A DNA stretch of 64,000 nt from Candidatus Electryonea clarkiae (lineage in GTDB: Bacteria > Electryoneota > Electryoneia > Electryoneales > Electryoneaceae), in NCBI GenBank assembly GCA_030765455.1, contig JAVCCM010000083.1:1-64000 (forward strand), read 5' to 3'. The notes below the pieces were generated by a model. The model did no database searches. It was given only the letters and a program-made list of their open reading frames with translations, and had not been told where the DNA came from. Shown here one piece after another: positions 19,739 to 28,344 of this stretch (positions are counted from its first letter, which is position 1; the number at the start of each line of letters is the position of its first letter). Made by a program: the position numbers and the translations under genes.

Positions 19739-20092
19739 CTACATCCTCTGTGTTTTTAAAATTGTATTAGCAATATTATATTTCTCAAAAGCCATTGGCA
19801 GCAAAGTTGATATCTTTTCTTTACCTTGATCAACTGCCAAATATTCCATCTCCTCTGAAATCGAATGTAATTGCATGGCTCCCAGGTTGGCAGCAGTTGA
19901 TTTCAGGGAGTGCATGGAACGTTCAACAGTTTTCAAGTCATCAGCCTCAAAAGCTTCTTTTGCTTTTTCCAGAAGTTCCGGCACTGTTTCAGAAAAGAGG
20001 TCGATCATTTGATTCAACAGTTCGACTCCTCCCAATTTGATTAACCGTTCCAGAATTTCTTTATCTATGTGATATTGTCCAGAGTTTTGCAC
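19739..20092 (-). CDS. Stand-alone Hpt phosphotransfer protein
   Basis: 117 residues, all helical. The Hpt signature is MHSLKSTAANLGA with phospho-acceptor His61. Such proteins shuttle phosphate between a hybrid kinase receiver and a response-regulator receiver. It precedes the Hpt-REC-GGDEF-REC gene by 185 bases in the same direction and may feed phosphate to its receivers or to the lone receiver further down. The kinase partner is not in this cluster. Confidence 0.85.
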   Translation of the reverse strand: MQNSGQYHIDKEILERLIKLGGVELLNQMIDLFSETVPELLEKAKEAFEADDLKTVERSMHSLKSTAANLGAMQLHSISEEMEYLAVDQGKEKISTLLPMAFEKYNIANTILKTQRM

Positions 20093-20153
20093 AGTAGAAC
20101 TCTCAGATTATTTAAAAATGAAAAATATACAAGTAATAACCTTTAAAAGCTAT

Positions 20154-21308
20154 TTAATTCAATTGTTCAGATAAGATATTTCGTGTCAGAGGCAAATAAT
20201 AATTCCAGAAAAACTCTTTTCTATCATTGATATCTGTCCAATTATAAAGAAAATGGCGAAAAAATGAAATACCACGAAAATAAGTCCAAAACATATGTAC
20301 CGGGCTATCACTCCAGTCGCCCGCAAAATAATAGAATTTATATTGCTTGTCATGAACTATCATCGCTGGAAATCGTTTAGGAATATTAAATTTAGCAAGT
20401 AAAGAGTCGCCAACCTCGTTTGTATGAAGTTCATAAGATGCCAGAACATCATTTTCCTGCCCACCGAACGTGATATCAAACCAATACGGATACCGGATTC
20501 TTTTGGGAAGATCATATTTCTCCGAAGCAGCCTCAGTTGTCATTATAACCGGTAAATTGAAAGATAAATGAGTTTTTTCTGCCAGAATCACTATACGACT
20601 GTCCAAATGTACCAGAACAATACCTGAGCCTGAAAAATGCCATTGAATTGAATCTTGTTTCTCATAATGTTCAGGTATCCAGGCAGGCAGTTCAGGATTT
20701 AAAGATAGATCAAGTTCATCAAAGAATCGTCCTGTCCACCCAGACCAGCTTATATCAAATTCCTCCTGAAACTTCTTCCGTATGTGCCAGTTGGTTGGCG
20801 ATGCAATTGTATTAAACTCAGTCAAAATCAATTTACCTTTTTCTTTCATGTTGGTAATTAAGTCCAACTCGTTTTCCCGGAGACCTCCATATATCAACCT
20901 GGTAGTAGTGTCCGATATTTGATTTTCAGGCAAGTCGTCTGCATAGATCCCGTATGTATCTGTAATAAATACTGCATCAAGAACATCTGACAGGCTATCT
21001 ATCATGGCATCGGAATATTGGCTAAGATCCTGTATTTGGTACTCTTTGTCACCTTTTGTGGGGAAAAATCCAGAATAATCTTTATTGAGCATGTATAATT
21101 CATCATTATTTTTTGTATATCTTTCATTTCTTAGTACCCAGACCAATGATCTATGTTCATGAGCTTCAAGGGATGGAACTGTTTTATCGATTATCAGAAT
21201 GTTTAATGGATGTCTTGGAGATATTCTCCATATAACATGCATCCAAAGCGGAGTGAGAATTAATATCCATCCAATTACCTTTGTATAACGTTTGCGTTTA
21301 TTTTTCAT
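20154..21308 (-). CDS. Unknown membrane-anchored protein in the exopolysaccharide locus
   Basis: 384 residues. A basic N-terminus (MKNKRKRYTK) is followed by one membrane segment (VIGWILILTPLWMHVIW), so the rest is predicted periplasmic. The body alternates strands and helices. The stretches LNILIIDKTVP, DAVFITDTYG, YGGLRENE and KGKLILTEFNTIASP resemble the ordering of a class-I glutamine-amidotransferase/ThuA-like fold, which can handle sugars, but no catalytic Cys-His pair is evident. The C-terminus is rich in Trp, Phe and Tyr (FFRHFLYNW, FFWNYYLP). I do not recognise the family. It lies 61 bases upstream of the lone Hpt gene and is divergent from the GH16 lipoprotein gene, so a role in making or modifying the polysaccharide is plausible. 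Confidence 0.7.
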   Translation of the reverse strand: MKNKRKRYTKVIGWILILTPLWMHVIWRISPRHPLNILIIDKTVPSLEAHEHRSLVWVLRNERYTKNNDELYMLNKDYSGFFPTKGDKEYQIQDLSQYSDAMIDSLSDVLDAVFITDTYGIYADDLPENQISDTTTRLIYGGLRENELDLITNMKEKGKLILTEFNTIASPTNWHIRKKFQEEFDISWSGWTGRFFDELDLSLNPELPAWIPEHYEKQDSIQWHFSGSGIVLVHLDSRIVILAEKTHLSFNLPVIMTTEAASEKYDLPKRIRYPYWFDITFGGQENDVLASYELHTNEVGDSLLAKFNIPKRFPAMIVHDKQYKFYYFAGDWSDSPVHMFWTYFRGISFFRHFLYNWTDINDRKEFFWNYYLPLTRNILSEQLN

Positions 21309-21460
21309 GATTGTACCGGGCTGTTCTCTTAAAAATGATCAATTGAAAACTATTTGAAGGAATATAGTCGGTTTTGTGTTTTTTTTTATAGCGTTCTCAT
21401 TAATTCTTTACTTATTATATTTTATTCCCATCTCAGATAATCAACGGAGGTTAATCGGTT

Positions 21461-22297
21461 TTGTCGCTCAAACAATATGTAAAAAGAATGATCATTCTAC
21501 AATCAATTTATGCTCGTATAAATAAACTTTTGTGGATCTATCTTTTTGCAGGCTCAATGATAGCCCTACTATATGGCTGTACTGCTTCTTCAAATCTGAA
21601 TTATCAGAAAAGAGCTTCTTCTGTTGATTCAGAACGAACGATTCAATTTTCAGGATACACCTGGGTTGTACGCGATAATCCTGAACTTGCAGGACCTGGA
21701 CCAAATATATTCAATTCATCAAAAAGGTCAGTTTGGGTTGATAGACGTGGACGATTGCACCTTATGATACGGCTACAAAGAGGTAAATGGACTTGTGCAG
21801 AAATAGTTTCTCAAAAGACTTTCGGGTATGGAACATTTCGATTCACATTGGCTCCAAATGTTTTCAACATAGATCCTCAAGCCGTGTTAGGACTGTTTCT
21901 CTACGATAAAAATGCATCGAACACTGCATACCGGGAAATAGACATAGAGGTTTCAAAGTGGGGATTCCCGGATGGCAAAAATATTCAATATGCTCTTCAT
22001 AGCCGAAACTCAGGTCCAACCGTAAACAGGTTCAAAATTAAACCCTCAAAAAAATCTTCAGTTCATGAATTCAAATGGAGTCATGGGGAACTTAATTTCC
22101 ATAGTTATCATGCAGCCGATGCAAATTCTTCAGACATAAGTCAAAACCTGCAAGATTGGACATATGATAAAAGTGGTGACGTTCCTAAGCCCGGCAATTC
22201 GAAAGCATACATAAATCTATGGCTTTATGAGGGAAAGCCTGCTTATTATGGAAAAGATGTAGAGGTTGTAATTGAAAATTTTGAATATCTGCAATGA
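21461..22297 (+). CDS. GH16-family lipoprotein glycoside hydrolase
   Basis: 278 residues from a TTG start with GGAGG ten bases upstream; an ATG nine codons later is the alternative. The signal ends in a lipobox (LLYGC, about residue 40), predicting a lipoprotein. The rest is a beta-jellyroll with the GH16 active-site motif intact: EIDIE in YREIDIEVSKWG, giving nucleophile and acid/base Glu. Supporting motifs are FGYGTFRFTL and HEFKWSHGELNFH. GH16 enzymes cut beta-1,3/1,4-glucans and galactans or act as transglycosylases. In this locus it probably trims or releases the exopolysaccharide. It diverges from the unknown membrane protein at 20154 and converges on the CotH gene. Confidence 0.82.
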   Translation: MSLKQYVKRMIILQSIYARINKLLWIYLFAGSMIALLYGCTASSNLNYQKRASSVDSERTIQFSGYTWVVRDNPELAGPGPNIFNSSKRSVWVDRRGRLHLMIRLQRGKWTCAEIVSQKTFGYGTFRFTLAPNVFNIDPQAVLGLFLYDKNASNTAYREIDIEVSKWGFPDGKNIQYALHSRNSGPTVNRFKIKPSKKSSVHEFKWSHGELNFHSYHAADANSSDISQNLQDWTYDKSGDVPKPGNSKAYINLWLYEGKPAYYGKDVEVVIENFEYLQ

Positions 22298-22313
22298 TTT
22301 GTAAATCATTTTA
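22293..22313 (+). terminator. Hairpin terminator of the GH16 gene
   Basis: AATGATTT and AAATCATT flank two bases and are followed by TTTTATT. The stem begins at the stop codon of the GH16 gene. Confidence 0.4.
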
Positions 22314-22323
22314 TTCAAAGCAT

Positions 22324-22346
22324 AAAACAGCATTAATGATAATGCT
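22324..22346 (-). terminator. Hairpin terminator of the CotH gene
   Basis: Read on the minus strand: AGCATTA, loop TCAT, TAATGCT, then GTTTTA. It lies 14 bases past the CotH stop. With the hairpin at 22293 it forms a back-to-back pair between convergent genes. Confidence 0.45.
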
Positions 22347-22359
22347 AATAACAGAATGA

Positions 22360-24996
22360 TTACTTAATTAATAGCATTTTCCGTACAGATGAATTATAAC
22401 CTTCAAGGCTTAGATAATAGAAATAGATTCCCGATCCCAGGTCATGCGCATTCCAGGTAATAGAATGTCTGCCAGGAATATTATTTACTATAGAAAATAC
22501 ATCAACCTGTTGACCAAGGATATTAGTAATTACAAGTTTGCCTTTTCCATAACCAGGAACAGAAAACTCTATTCGAGTTGTATGGTTAAAGGGATTGGGA
22601 TAGTTTTGATCAAGCCTGAAATCAATACTCACATCCGGCTCGTCGATTCTTACTGATAAAGCTTCTCCATTTTCTTCAGCGGGGGTTCCATGTTCCTGGG
22701 ACGATTGCCAATTTTCAGCGAGACTGTTATCCTTCATCGGATCAATCAGTTCAAGAGTCGATCCTTCACCGTCAGGGAATCCAGGCCAGGGCGCAACATC
22801 ATCAAACTCCACCCAGTCGATTAGTAATCCTTGGTTGTTATAGAGCCTGATTAATTCACCCTGTCCGCTCAATCCGAAATCGAAATTGCCTACCGCATTA
22901 TTCACTTCGGGAAACAATTCAGAAAAACCAGCTGTATCTCTGCAGAGAACAATAAAATCCTGTCCCTGGATTGAAGAATTTGCAGGAAAAATAAAAATAT
23001 TCTCATCATTATCATCTTGGAATATCCAGCCTTCAAGGTTGATTGTCCCTTCACCTGGAAAATATAACTCAACCCAGTCACCCGGATCGAAATCATCCGC
23101 CGAGTTATAATTAATCTCATTAATTGTTACATCAAATTGGTTATAGGGCATTGTACCATATGTATCACATGTTTGAGAAACAAGCTCGGTATGTACAGGC
23201 GAAAGAAGTTTTGCAGTATCATCGACAGAAATCTCATAATACAATTCGCCCACATAAATCGAATGATTAAAATGATGGCTGGCATAAGTGCTGTCTGAAC
23301 CGACTATCAGAGTCAAGCCCGGATCGACAATTGTACTTTCGGGAAGGAAGAAATTTTGATAATACTCGCCGGATTGAATCAGGCAATACGAGAGATCAAT
23401 TGATTCCTCAGATGAATTTTCCAATTGGACAAAGTAATCATCACCATGTTTATAGAAGTTTTCAAAAGAAATATTTTCCTGAATTCCTGTAGAGCTCTCT
23501 CTCGAATTAAGAGCAAATGTATTTGTGCGAATATATTCAAGATAAAAAAGACCATTGTAAGGATATGAAATTCCAGATCCAGCGAAACTAAATGGCATTA
23601 AATACCTTCCGGTGTTATAGATATTTAAAGAAATTCCATAGACTAGATCTCCTGCTTCGAGGTCGTCATGATTCCCATCGTCAAATAAATGAATGGTGTT
23701 GAAATCATATAAGGATCCCCATTGACCGAAGTTGAGATCAAACGCGTATGAAATTACGATCTCTTGTGCCTCCTCTGAGCTCACTCTGAATGTAACTTCG
23801 GGATCTTCTTCAGTTGGGAAAGCGTTGGATACAAAGAAATTACTGAGTAGTGTAAAGTTGAAATAGTCCAAATCGTCAAGAAATTCAGATCTTTCATTTA
23901 GGAAAAAATGCAAGTGTTCAATAGCGGCTTCAAATTCATCACTATTCATTCCATTTAGAGTATCCTGATTAACATCATTCTGAATACGAATGAATGTTGT
24001 ATCAACTAGGTCATTAAGGTAATCGAAGCCTTCATCAGCGACACTGTATACTTTTTCCCAGAATTGACCACGATAATCATCTGACTCTATCAATCTGCGG
24101 AACAAAGTTTGATGATTTAACAAGAAAATATCGTATAGCTGAATATGTGTGCTGTCAAATTCGCCAGTAGCTAGATTACCCATTGATCCATCGTTGTCCC
24201 AGGGAAAAAGCTGGTATCTGCCAGAATCAGGATTTCTATAGAGGTAATAATTCTTGGTGAAACAATCCAGGCTGACTATTGAATACTCTATAGCAAAATA
24301 TTGAAGCACATTGTCAATATCGAAAATAGAATCAATGGAATCCTCGAAATCCTCATCTGTCATGTAAAATAATCTGTTCAGGAGCAGTTGCAAATCTGAA
24401 TAGTTATTCTCATTGCCGATTTCAATCTCCCAAGTTGAAGGATAAAAATTATAATTATTTAAGGGAGCCATAGAACCACCATGATTGCTCGCTTTATAAA
24501 GGTTGCCAGCCGTCAATTCATTCCTCTCGAAAAAGTATTCATCAACAACTTCAGTGTGAATATATACTCCTATAAAAGAATCGTTGAGGACGAGGCTAAT
24601 GTGTTGGGTGTTGGAGGCTAAGTATTCAAAATATTGATAAAGGTTCATCGTTAAGTGATTCCGCATGACGGTTTTGTCAAGATATTCTGCGTTAAGGTTG
24701 ATCTTACGTGCGCTAAAAATGTTATTGCTGTTTTCGAATTTTATTTTCCAGCTCTTCTTCTCATACTCTCTAGAGAGACCTCCCCTGAATCGAACCTCAC
24801 AATCATACTCAATATCCCCAAACGAAAAAACCGCTGGATAATACTGATTTGATTGAGGATTTGCATATAATGCTTCAAGATATTGTTCAGCAACCTCAAG
24901 CTCATATGTCGGAAGGGTAAGCTCTTGTGAAAATGCGTTGAGCGAGAATGCAAAAATTACTGGCAGTAACAAATATTTAGAAATGCTTGTCATCAT
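22360..24996 (-). CDS. T9SS-exported CotH-like protein with lamin-tail domain
   Basis: 878 residues from the ATG at 24996, chosen because AGGAAG lies just upstream and it gives a clean signal peptide (ends NAFSQ). Residues about 45-400 are a CotH kinase-like domain: RFRGGLS followed by KKSWKIKF, RNHLTMNLY and the metal-binding PWDNDGSMG. CotH-fold proteins include spore-coat kinases and many secreted proteins of unclear substrate. Residues about 640-780 resemble a lamin-tail domain (INEINYNSAD, DWVELYFPG, NLEGWIFQDD). A T9SS sorting domain ends the protein (YPNPFNHTTRI to KMLLIK). It ends the tRNA-bounded region and could phosphorylate or bind surface proteins or glycan; this is inference. 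Confidence 0.85.
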   Translation of the reverse strand: MMTSISKYLLLPVIFAFSLNAFSQELTLPTYELEVAEQYLEALYANPQSNQYYPAVFSFGDIEYDCEVRFRGGLSREYEKKSWKIKFENSNNIFSARKINLNAEYLDKTVMRNHLTMNLYQYFEYLASNTQHISLVLNDSFIGVYIHTEVVDEYFFERNELTAGNLYKASNHGGSMAPLNNYNFYPSTWEIEIGNENNYSDLQLLLNRLFYMTDEDFEDSIDSIFDIDNVLQYFAIEYSIVSLDCFTKNYYLYRNPDSGRYQLFPWDNDGSMGNLATGEFDSTHIQLYDIFLLNHQTLFRRLIESDDYRGQFWEKVYSVADEGFDYLNDLVDTTFIRIQNDVNQDTLNGMNSDEFEAAIEHLHFFLNERSEFLDDLDYFNFTLLSNFFVSNAFPTEEDPEVTFRVSSEEAQEIVISYAFDLNFGQWGSLYDFNTIHLFDDGNHDDLEAGDLVYGISLNIYNTGRYLMPFSFAGSGISYPYNGLFYLEYIRTNTFALNSRESSTGIQENISFENFYKHGDDYFVQLENSSEESIDLSYCLIQSGEYYQNFFLPESTIVDPGLTLIVGSDSTYASHHFNHSIYVGELYYEISVDDTAKLLSPVHTELVSQTCDTYGTMPYNQFDVTINEINYNSADDFDPGDWVELYFPGEGTINLEGWIFQDDNDENIFIFPANSSIQGQDFIVLCRDTAGFSELFPEVNNAVGNFDFGLSGQGELIRLYNNQGLLIDWVEFDDVAPWPGFPDGEGSTLELIDPMKDNSLAENWQSSQEHGTPAEENGEALSVRIDEPDVSIDFRLDQNYPNPFNHTTRIEFSVPGYGKGKLVITNILGQQVDVFSIVNNIPGRHSITWNAHDLGSGIYFYYLSLEGYNSSVRKMLLIK

Positions 24997-25241
24997 CTGA
25001 TTCTTCCTGAATATGTTTACTGAATATAACCTGAATTTTGCTTGAATCAAATGAGTATGTTTTCAGATAATAAGTATCGTTTGTATGTTGTCAAAGTTAT
25101 TAAGACAGCTTCTAAAGTTGTAATTTTGGTCTTAACGTTGTAGTTACTTTTCCGTCCTCCCAACTATGATGATTTCACATTCAATAAATTATGTATTGTG
25201 AGTGTGGTTTTAATATTTGGATTGCTGAGTGTCCCATGAAA

Positions 25242-25277
25242 GTAAGCTACCCCACGGCAAGCAGTGGGATAGCTTAC
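25242..25277. repeat. Perfect-length hairpin next to the tRNA-Arg 3' end
   Basis: Two 14-base arms (GTAAGCTACCCCAC and GTGGGATAGCTTAC) pair with one G-U over an eight-base loop. It begins three bases past the tRNA 3' end. Read on the minus strand it is followed by only three T, so it is a poor terminator; it may instead be a processing hairpin or a remnant of an element end. Confidence 0.6.
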
Positions 25278-25280
25278 AAG

Positions 25281-25354
25281 TACCCCCGACAGGACTCGAA
25301 CCTGTTACCTCAAGATTAGGAATCTTGCGCTCTATCCTGATGAGCTACGAGGGC
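25281..25354 (-). tRNA. tRNA-Arg (anticodon CCU)
   Basis: 74 bases fold into a full cloverleaf: seven-pair acceptor stem, D-arm GCTC/GAGC, anticodon stem CAAGA/TCTTG with loop TTCCTAA (anticodon CCT), T-arm ACAGG/CCTGT with TTCGAGT, and discriminator A. CCA is not encoded. Its 3' half is duplicated at 12941-12987, marking it as a likely integration target. Confidence 0.95.
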
Positions 25355-25379
25355 ATATATTCTTGGTAATAACGGTAAA

Positions 25380-26231
25380 TCAAACCCAAGCCTTCGCTAT
25401 TAAACCTCCTCCTTTCAAATGGTCGAGATTCAGGTCAGCTAACATGAATCTGTGTGCGAAAGGAAAAACAAAAAGATAATATAACGGCAGCAATAATACA
25501 AAAAACTTTGAGATCGATAGCAACCTGAATGGTATTCCCTGCATCATCCACCATGAGACCATCCCCCATCTGCCATAAGTAAACCTTACCTCGGCTCGAG
25601 AGAAACCTGATTCAAGCAGCTTCTCTCGCAATTCATCCGGATGATAGCCGTCCCGTACATGCTCGCCGACAAAGGAATCATGATGCGAAACAGTACGACT
25701 GTCCACCTCTGATGCCGGTGTGTGAATGAGTAGAATCCCGCCTTTCTTCAATGCTCTTCTGAGATTTTTCAGTACTTTGATGTCATCTTCAATATGTTCC
25801 ATTATATCGACTGCTATTGCCAGATCATACGTATTTTTGTCCTTCAAATCATTCAAGTCCAGTTCTTTGAAATTACAGCGATCTCCAAATCCCTCGCCTG
25901 TAAAAAAGCTGATGCAATCCTGAACTTGCTGTACATTAACGTCATATCCTGTAACTCTTACATCAGGGATTTCACGTAATGCTTGATCAGTATAAGGACC
26001 AAAACCGTACCCTGCATCGAGTATATGTGCATTTGGCGGTAATACCCTGAATATCTTACTCAACTGACGCTTGACGTGACGCACCCTGAGAAAGCCTAAC
26101 TCAAACAATAGATACGCCATTCGTCGTACCCACCCGCTTGGACGCATGGGTATTGCCAGCAATTCTTTTAAAGGTTCATATTCCATAGGGGTGAAAGTAA
26201 GGAAAGGGTTGAGATGACTCAAGAGAGACAC
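25380..26231 (-). CDS. SAM-dependent class I methyltransferase
   Basis: 283 residues with a GTG start that lacks a clear ribosome binding site; an internal ATG at residue 16 is an alternative. The Rossmann core has motif I (ILDAGYGFGPYT, about residues 71-82), the acidic end of strand 2 (VTGYDVN), DLND, and a post-core DLAIAVDIMEHI motif, as in UbiE/Methyltransf_11-type enzymes. After the core come a WGMVSWWMM segment and a hydrophobic stretch (FFVLLLPLYYLFVFPFA), which suggests membrane association and a lipid or glycan substrate. The substrate is unknown. It sits alone, 25 bases upstream of the tRNA-Arg gene on the same strand. Confidence 0.8.
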   Translation of the reverse strand: MSLLSHLNPFLTFTPMEYEPLKELLAIPMRPSGWVRRMAYLLFELGFLRVRHVKRQLSKIFRVLPPNAHILDAGYGFGPYTDQALREIPDVRVTGYDVNVQQVQDCISFFTGEGFGDRCNFKELDLNDLKDKNTYDLAIAVDIMEHIEDDIKVLKNLRRALKKGGILLIHTPASEVDSRTVSHHDSFVGEHVRDGYHPDELREKLLESGFSRAEVRFTYGRWGMVSWWMMQGIPFRLLSISKFFVLLLPLYYLFVFPFAHRFMLADLNLDHLKGGGLIAKAWV

Positions 26232-26562
26232 AGAAGATTATGAGTCAGAAAGTTTCTTTAAGAGCATGAATAATGTAACAAATCCCGATATTCAACTCGC
26301 TCTGATGAATGTGGTAATTGAAAGCTATTCACAGGATATTATGGGTGAACAGGATAGAAATTATTTTTTCTTTGCCCCTTTGCGGCTTTGCGTGAGGTAT
26401 AAGCCTGTATTCAGTCGTATATTAACACCAGTTTAATTAACGTAAACAGAATTTATAGCACCAGTATCTCATGGACTGCCCTTTCTCAGGATGTTGATTC
26501 GTGTTTGATGCAACAGATTGCAGTGTGAGTATGAAAGAGTATAAGAAGAGGAAAATATCGCA
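26232..26562. other. Intergenic gap with a short G/T-rich repeat
   Basis: 330 bases without a gene. It holds a TTTGCGGCTTTGCGTGAG-type stretch (about 26371-26395) similar in style to one near 52030-52115. The region is upstream of the CsgG/FGE-like gene, whose AGAGGA lies about ten bases before its ATG. Confidence 0.4.
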
Positions 26563-27770
26563 ATGTTTGTTCGCCGGCAGATCATTTTATTAGTGGTACT
26601 GATTATTGTATGCAACGTCCCGGCACAGGAGCCTGTTACAGTCGCTGTTCTCGATCTGGAAATGTTGACAGGTGTACCTGAAACATACCAGGGCGCCCTG
26701 AGCGAGATACTTCGGGAAGAGTTTTTTCATACAGGGCGATTTCGTGTGATTGAGCGAAACAATATGGAAGACATCCTGACCGAGCAGGGCTTCCAGTTTT
26801 CAGGCTGTACTTCAGATGAATGTGCTGTAGAGGTTGGACAACTGTTAGGTGTTCAGCAGATGATTGCGGGATCAATAAGCAAGCTGGGTGAATTGCATAC
26901 AGTGTCACTTCGTCTTATTGATGTGGAGACTGGTGAAGTATTAGACATGCAAAGCGCACGTTGCCGCTGTTCTATCGAAGAGGTGGCGGAAACGAGTCTT
27001 GCAGATGCTGCACAAGCAATTACGGGTAAGGGAAACGTATCCAGGCAATCAACAACCGGGAGGCAGGTAGTTGGGGTCCATTACCGGGGATGCGGTTCGT
27101 ACGGATTCCCGGTGGTAGTTTTATGATGGGTTCGCCATCGGACGAGAGTGGTCGTGATGGTGATGAAGGACCACAGCACCAAGTGACAATTTCCTCTTTC
27201 CAAATGATGACAACCGAGGTAACCCAGGCGCAGTGGGAAGCGGTGATGGGTTCTAATCCGGCAAAGTTCAAAGGTTCTAATCTTCCGGTAGAACAAGTAT
27301 CCTGGAATGACGTACAGGATTTCCTTAAGAAGTTAAACCAGTCTGATCCCGGGAAGGGATATCGTCTGCCTACAGAAGCGGAATGGGAATATGCCTGCCG
27401 TGCAGGAACAACAACAAGATATTATAGCGGCAAAAGCGAATCGGATCTCGCCAGTGTTGGCTGGTATAATGGCAACTCAGGCAAAAAAACACATCCTGTT
27501 GGTCAGAAGAAAGAGAATGCATGGGGGCTATATGACATGCATGGAAACGTGAATGAGTGGTGCAAAGAATGGTATGACGGAGATTATTACGACTCAAGTC
27601 CAACAACTGATCCGCAGGGAGCATCAAGTGGGCCGTATCGTGTGCTGCGTGGCGGCTCCTGGGGCAGTTACGCCAGGGGCTGTCGTTCCGCCCTTCGCAA
27701 CGGGACCATCCCGGACAACCGTGACTACGTCAACGGTTTTCGTGTGGTGTTTGTTTCATCTAGTCCTTGA
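26563..27770 (+). pseudogene. CsgG-like plus FGE-sulfatase-like protein, interrupted by a frameshift
   Basis: Two overlapping frames look like one gene. Frame 1 (26563-27126): signal peptide (ends NVPAQ) and a CsgG-like domain (VAVLDLEM, RFRVIERNNMEDILTEQG, VGQLLGVQQMIAGSISKLG). Frame 2 (27090-27770): FGE/SUMF1-type domain (FVRIPGGSFMMGS, TEVTQAQWEAVMG, YRLPTEAEWEYACRAG, GLYDMHGNVNEW, RVLRGGSW). Adding one G to the GGGG at 27073-27076 gives QVVGGPLPGMRFVRIPGG in one frame, a natural junction for this domain pair, and a 402-residue protein. The second half alone would lack a signal peptide. The FGE-type C-x4-C pair is absent (GGSWGSYARGC), so formylglycine formation is unlikely; a ligand-binding role is more probable. 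The shift may be real decay, slippage or a sequence error. Confidence 0.7.
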
Positions 27771-28291
27771 TATTTCTGTGGGCTGAAGTTCTGTTTTCTG
27801 ATGGGTTTTAAGGGGGCGAAGCACCCTTCGAGATTTCTTTTGAAAAGTTGATTATTTTAGCATAGTGTGAGCTGTTTTGGTGATATTTTGGAGTGCTGAA
27901 GCCATGCTTCCCGGTGAAGAGCGCATACTTCCAGATATTCCAATAATACTTTCCTTTATGAACATCAATTTTCGAAACTGAACGAAATAATTCTTTGTTC
28001 ATTACGAAAAAAAGCGCAAGCATGGCTTGCTCATCGTAGTGTTCCGTCAGTTCTTTAGCGAAGCGATGAACTGACGGGGATTGCTGTCAGGTCTCCACTT
28101 CGTTCAAGACCTGACAGAACAATCAAAACTCTGCAAGCTAAAGCTTGTACTCTGTGTTGTTTAGAGTCCAACCTTCAGGTTGTTCTTTTAATGCGTTGGA
28201 ATGTAGAAGCTAAAGTATGTTCTTAAAAAATCACACTGAAGTGTGTACTCTAAACTGCGTGAACTCTAAACTGTATGTACATTATTCAGAT
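27771..28291. repeat. Cluster of small palindromes
   Basis: No gene is supported here. Palindromes: 28016-28030 (GCAAGC/GCTTGC), 28044-28077 (ten-base arms CCGTCAGTTC), 28084-28117 (eleven-base arms CTGTCAGGTCT), 28133-28148 (GCAAGC/GCTTGT), 28169-28182 (CAACC-TTCA-GGTTG) and 28232-28245 (CACAC-TGAA-GTGTG). They are unrelated in arm sequence. They lie between convergent units (CsgG/FGE-like gene and nuo operon). Confidence 0.7.
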
Positions 28292-28315
28292 AAAAAATCC
28301 CCCATAATCGGGGGA
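28292..28315 (-). terminator. Rho-independent terminator of the nuo operon
   Basis: Read on the minus strand: TCCCCC, loop GATTAT, GGGGGA, then TTTTTT. It lies about 30 bases past the nuoN stop, a strong and canonical terminator. Confidence 0.85.
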
Positions 28316-28344
28316 AAATCAACAATCTCTATATGCAATTCAGA

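Noticed and set aside
27808..28023. Minus-strand open frame of 71 codons
   Set aside because: Lies in palindromic repeat DNA, with no ribosome binding site or recognisable motif; the end overlaps a palindrome.
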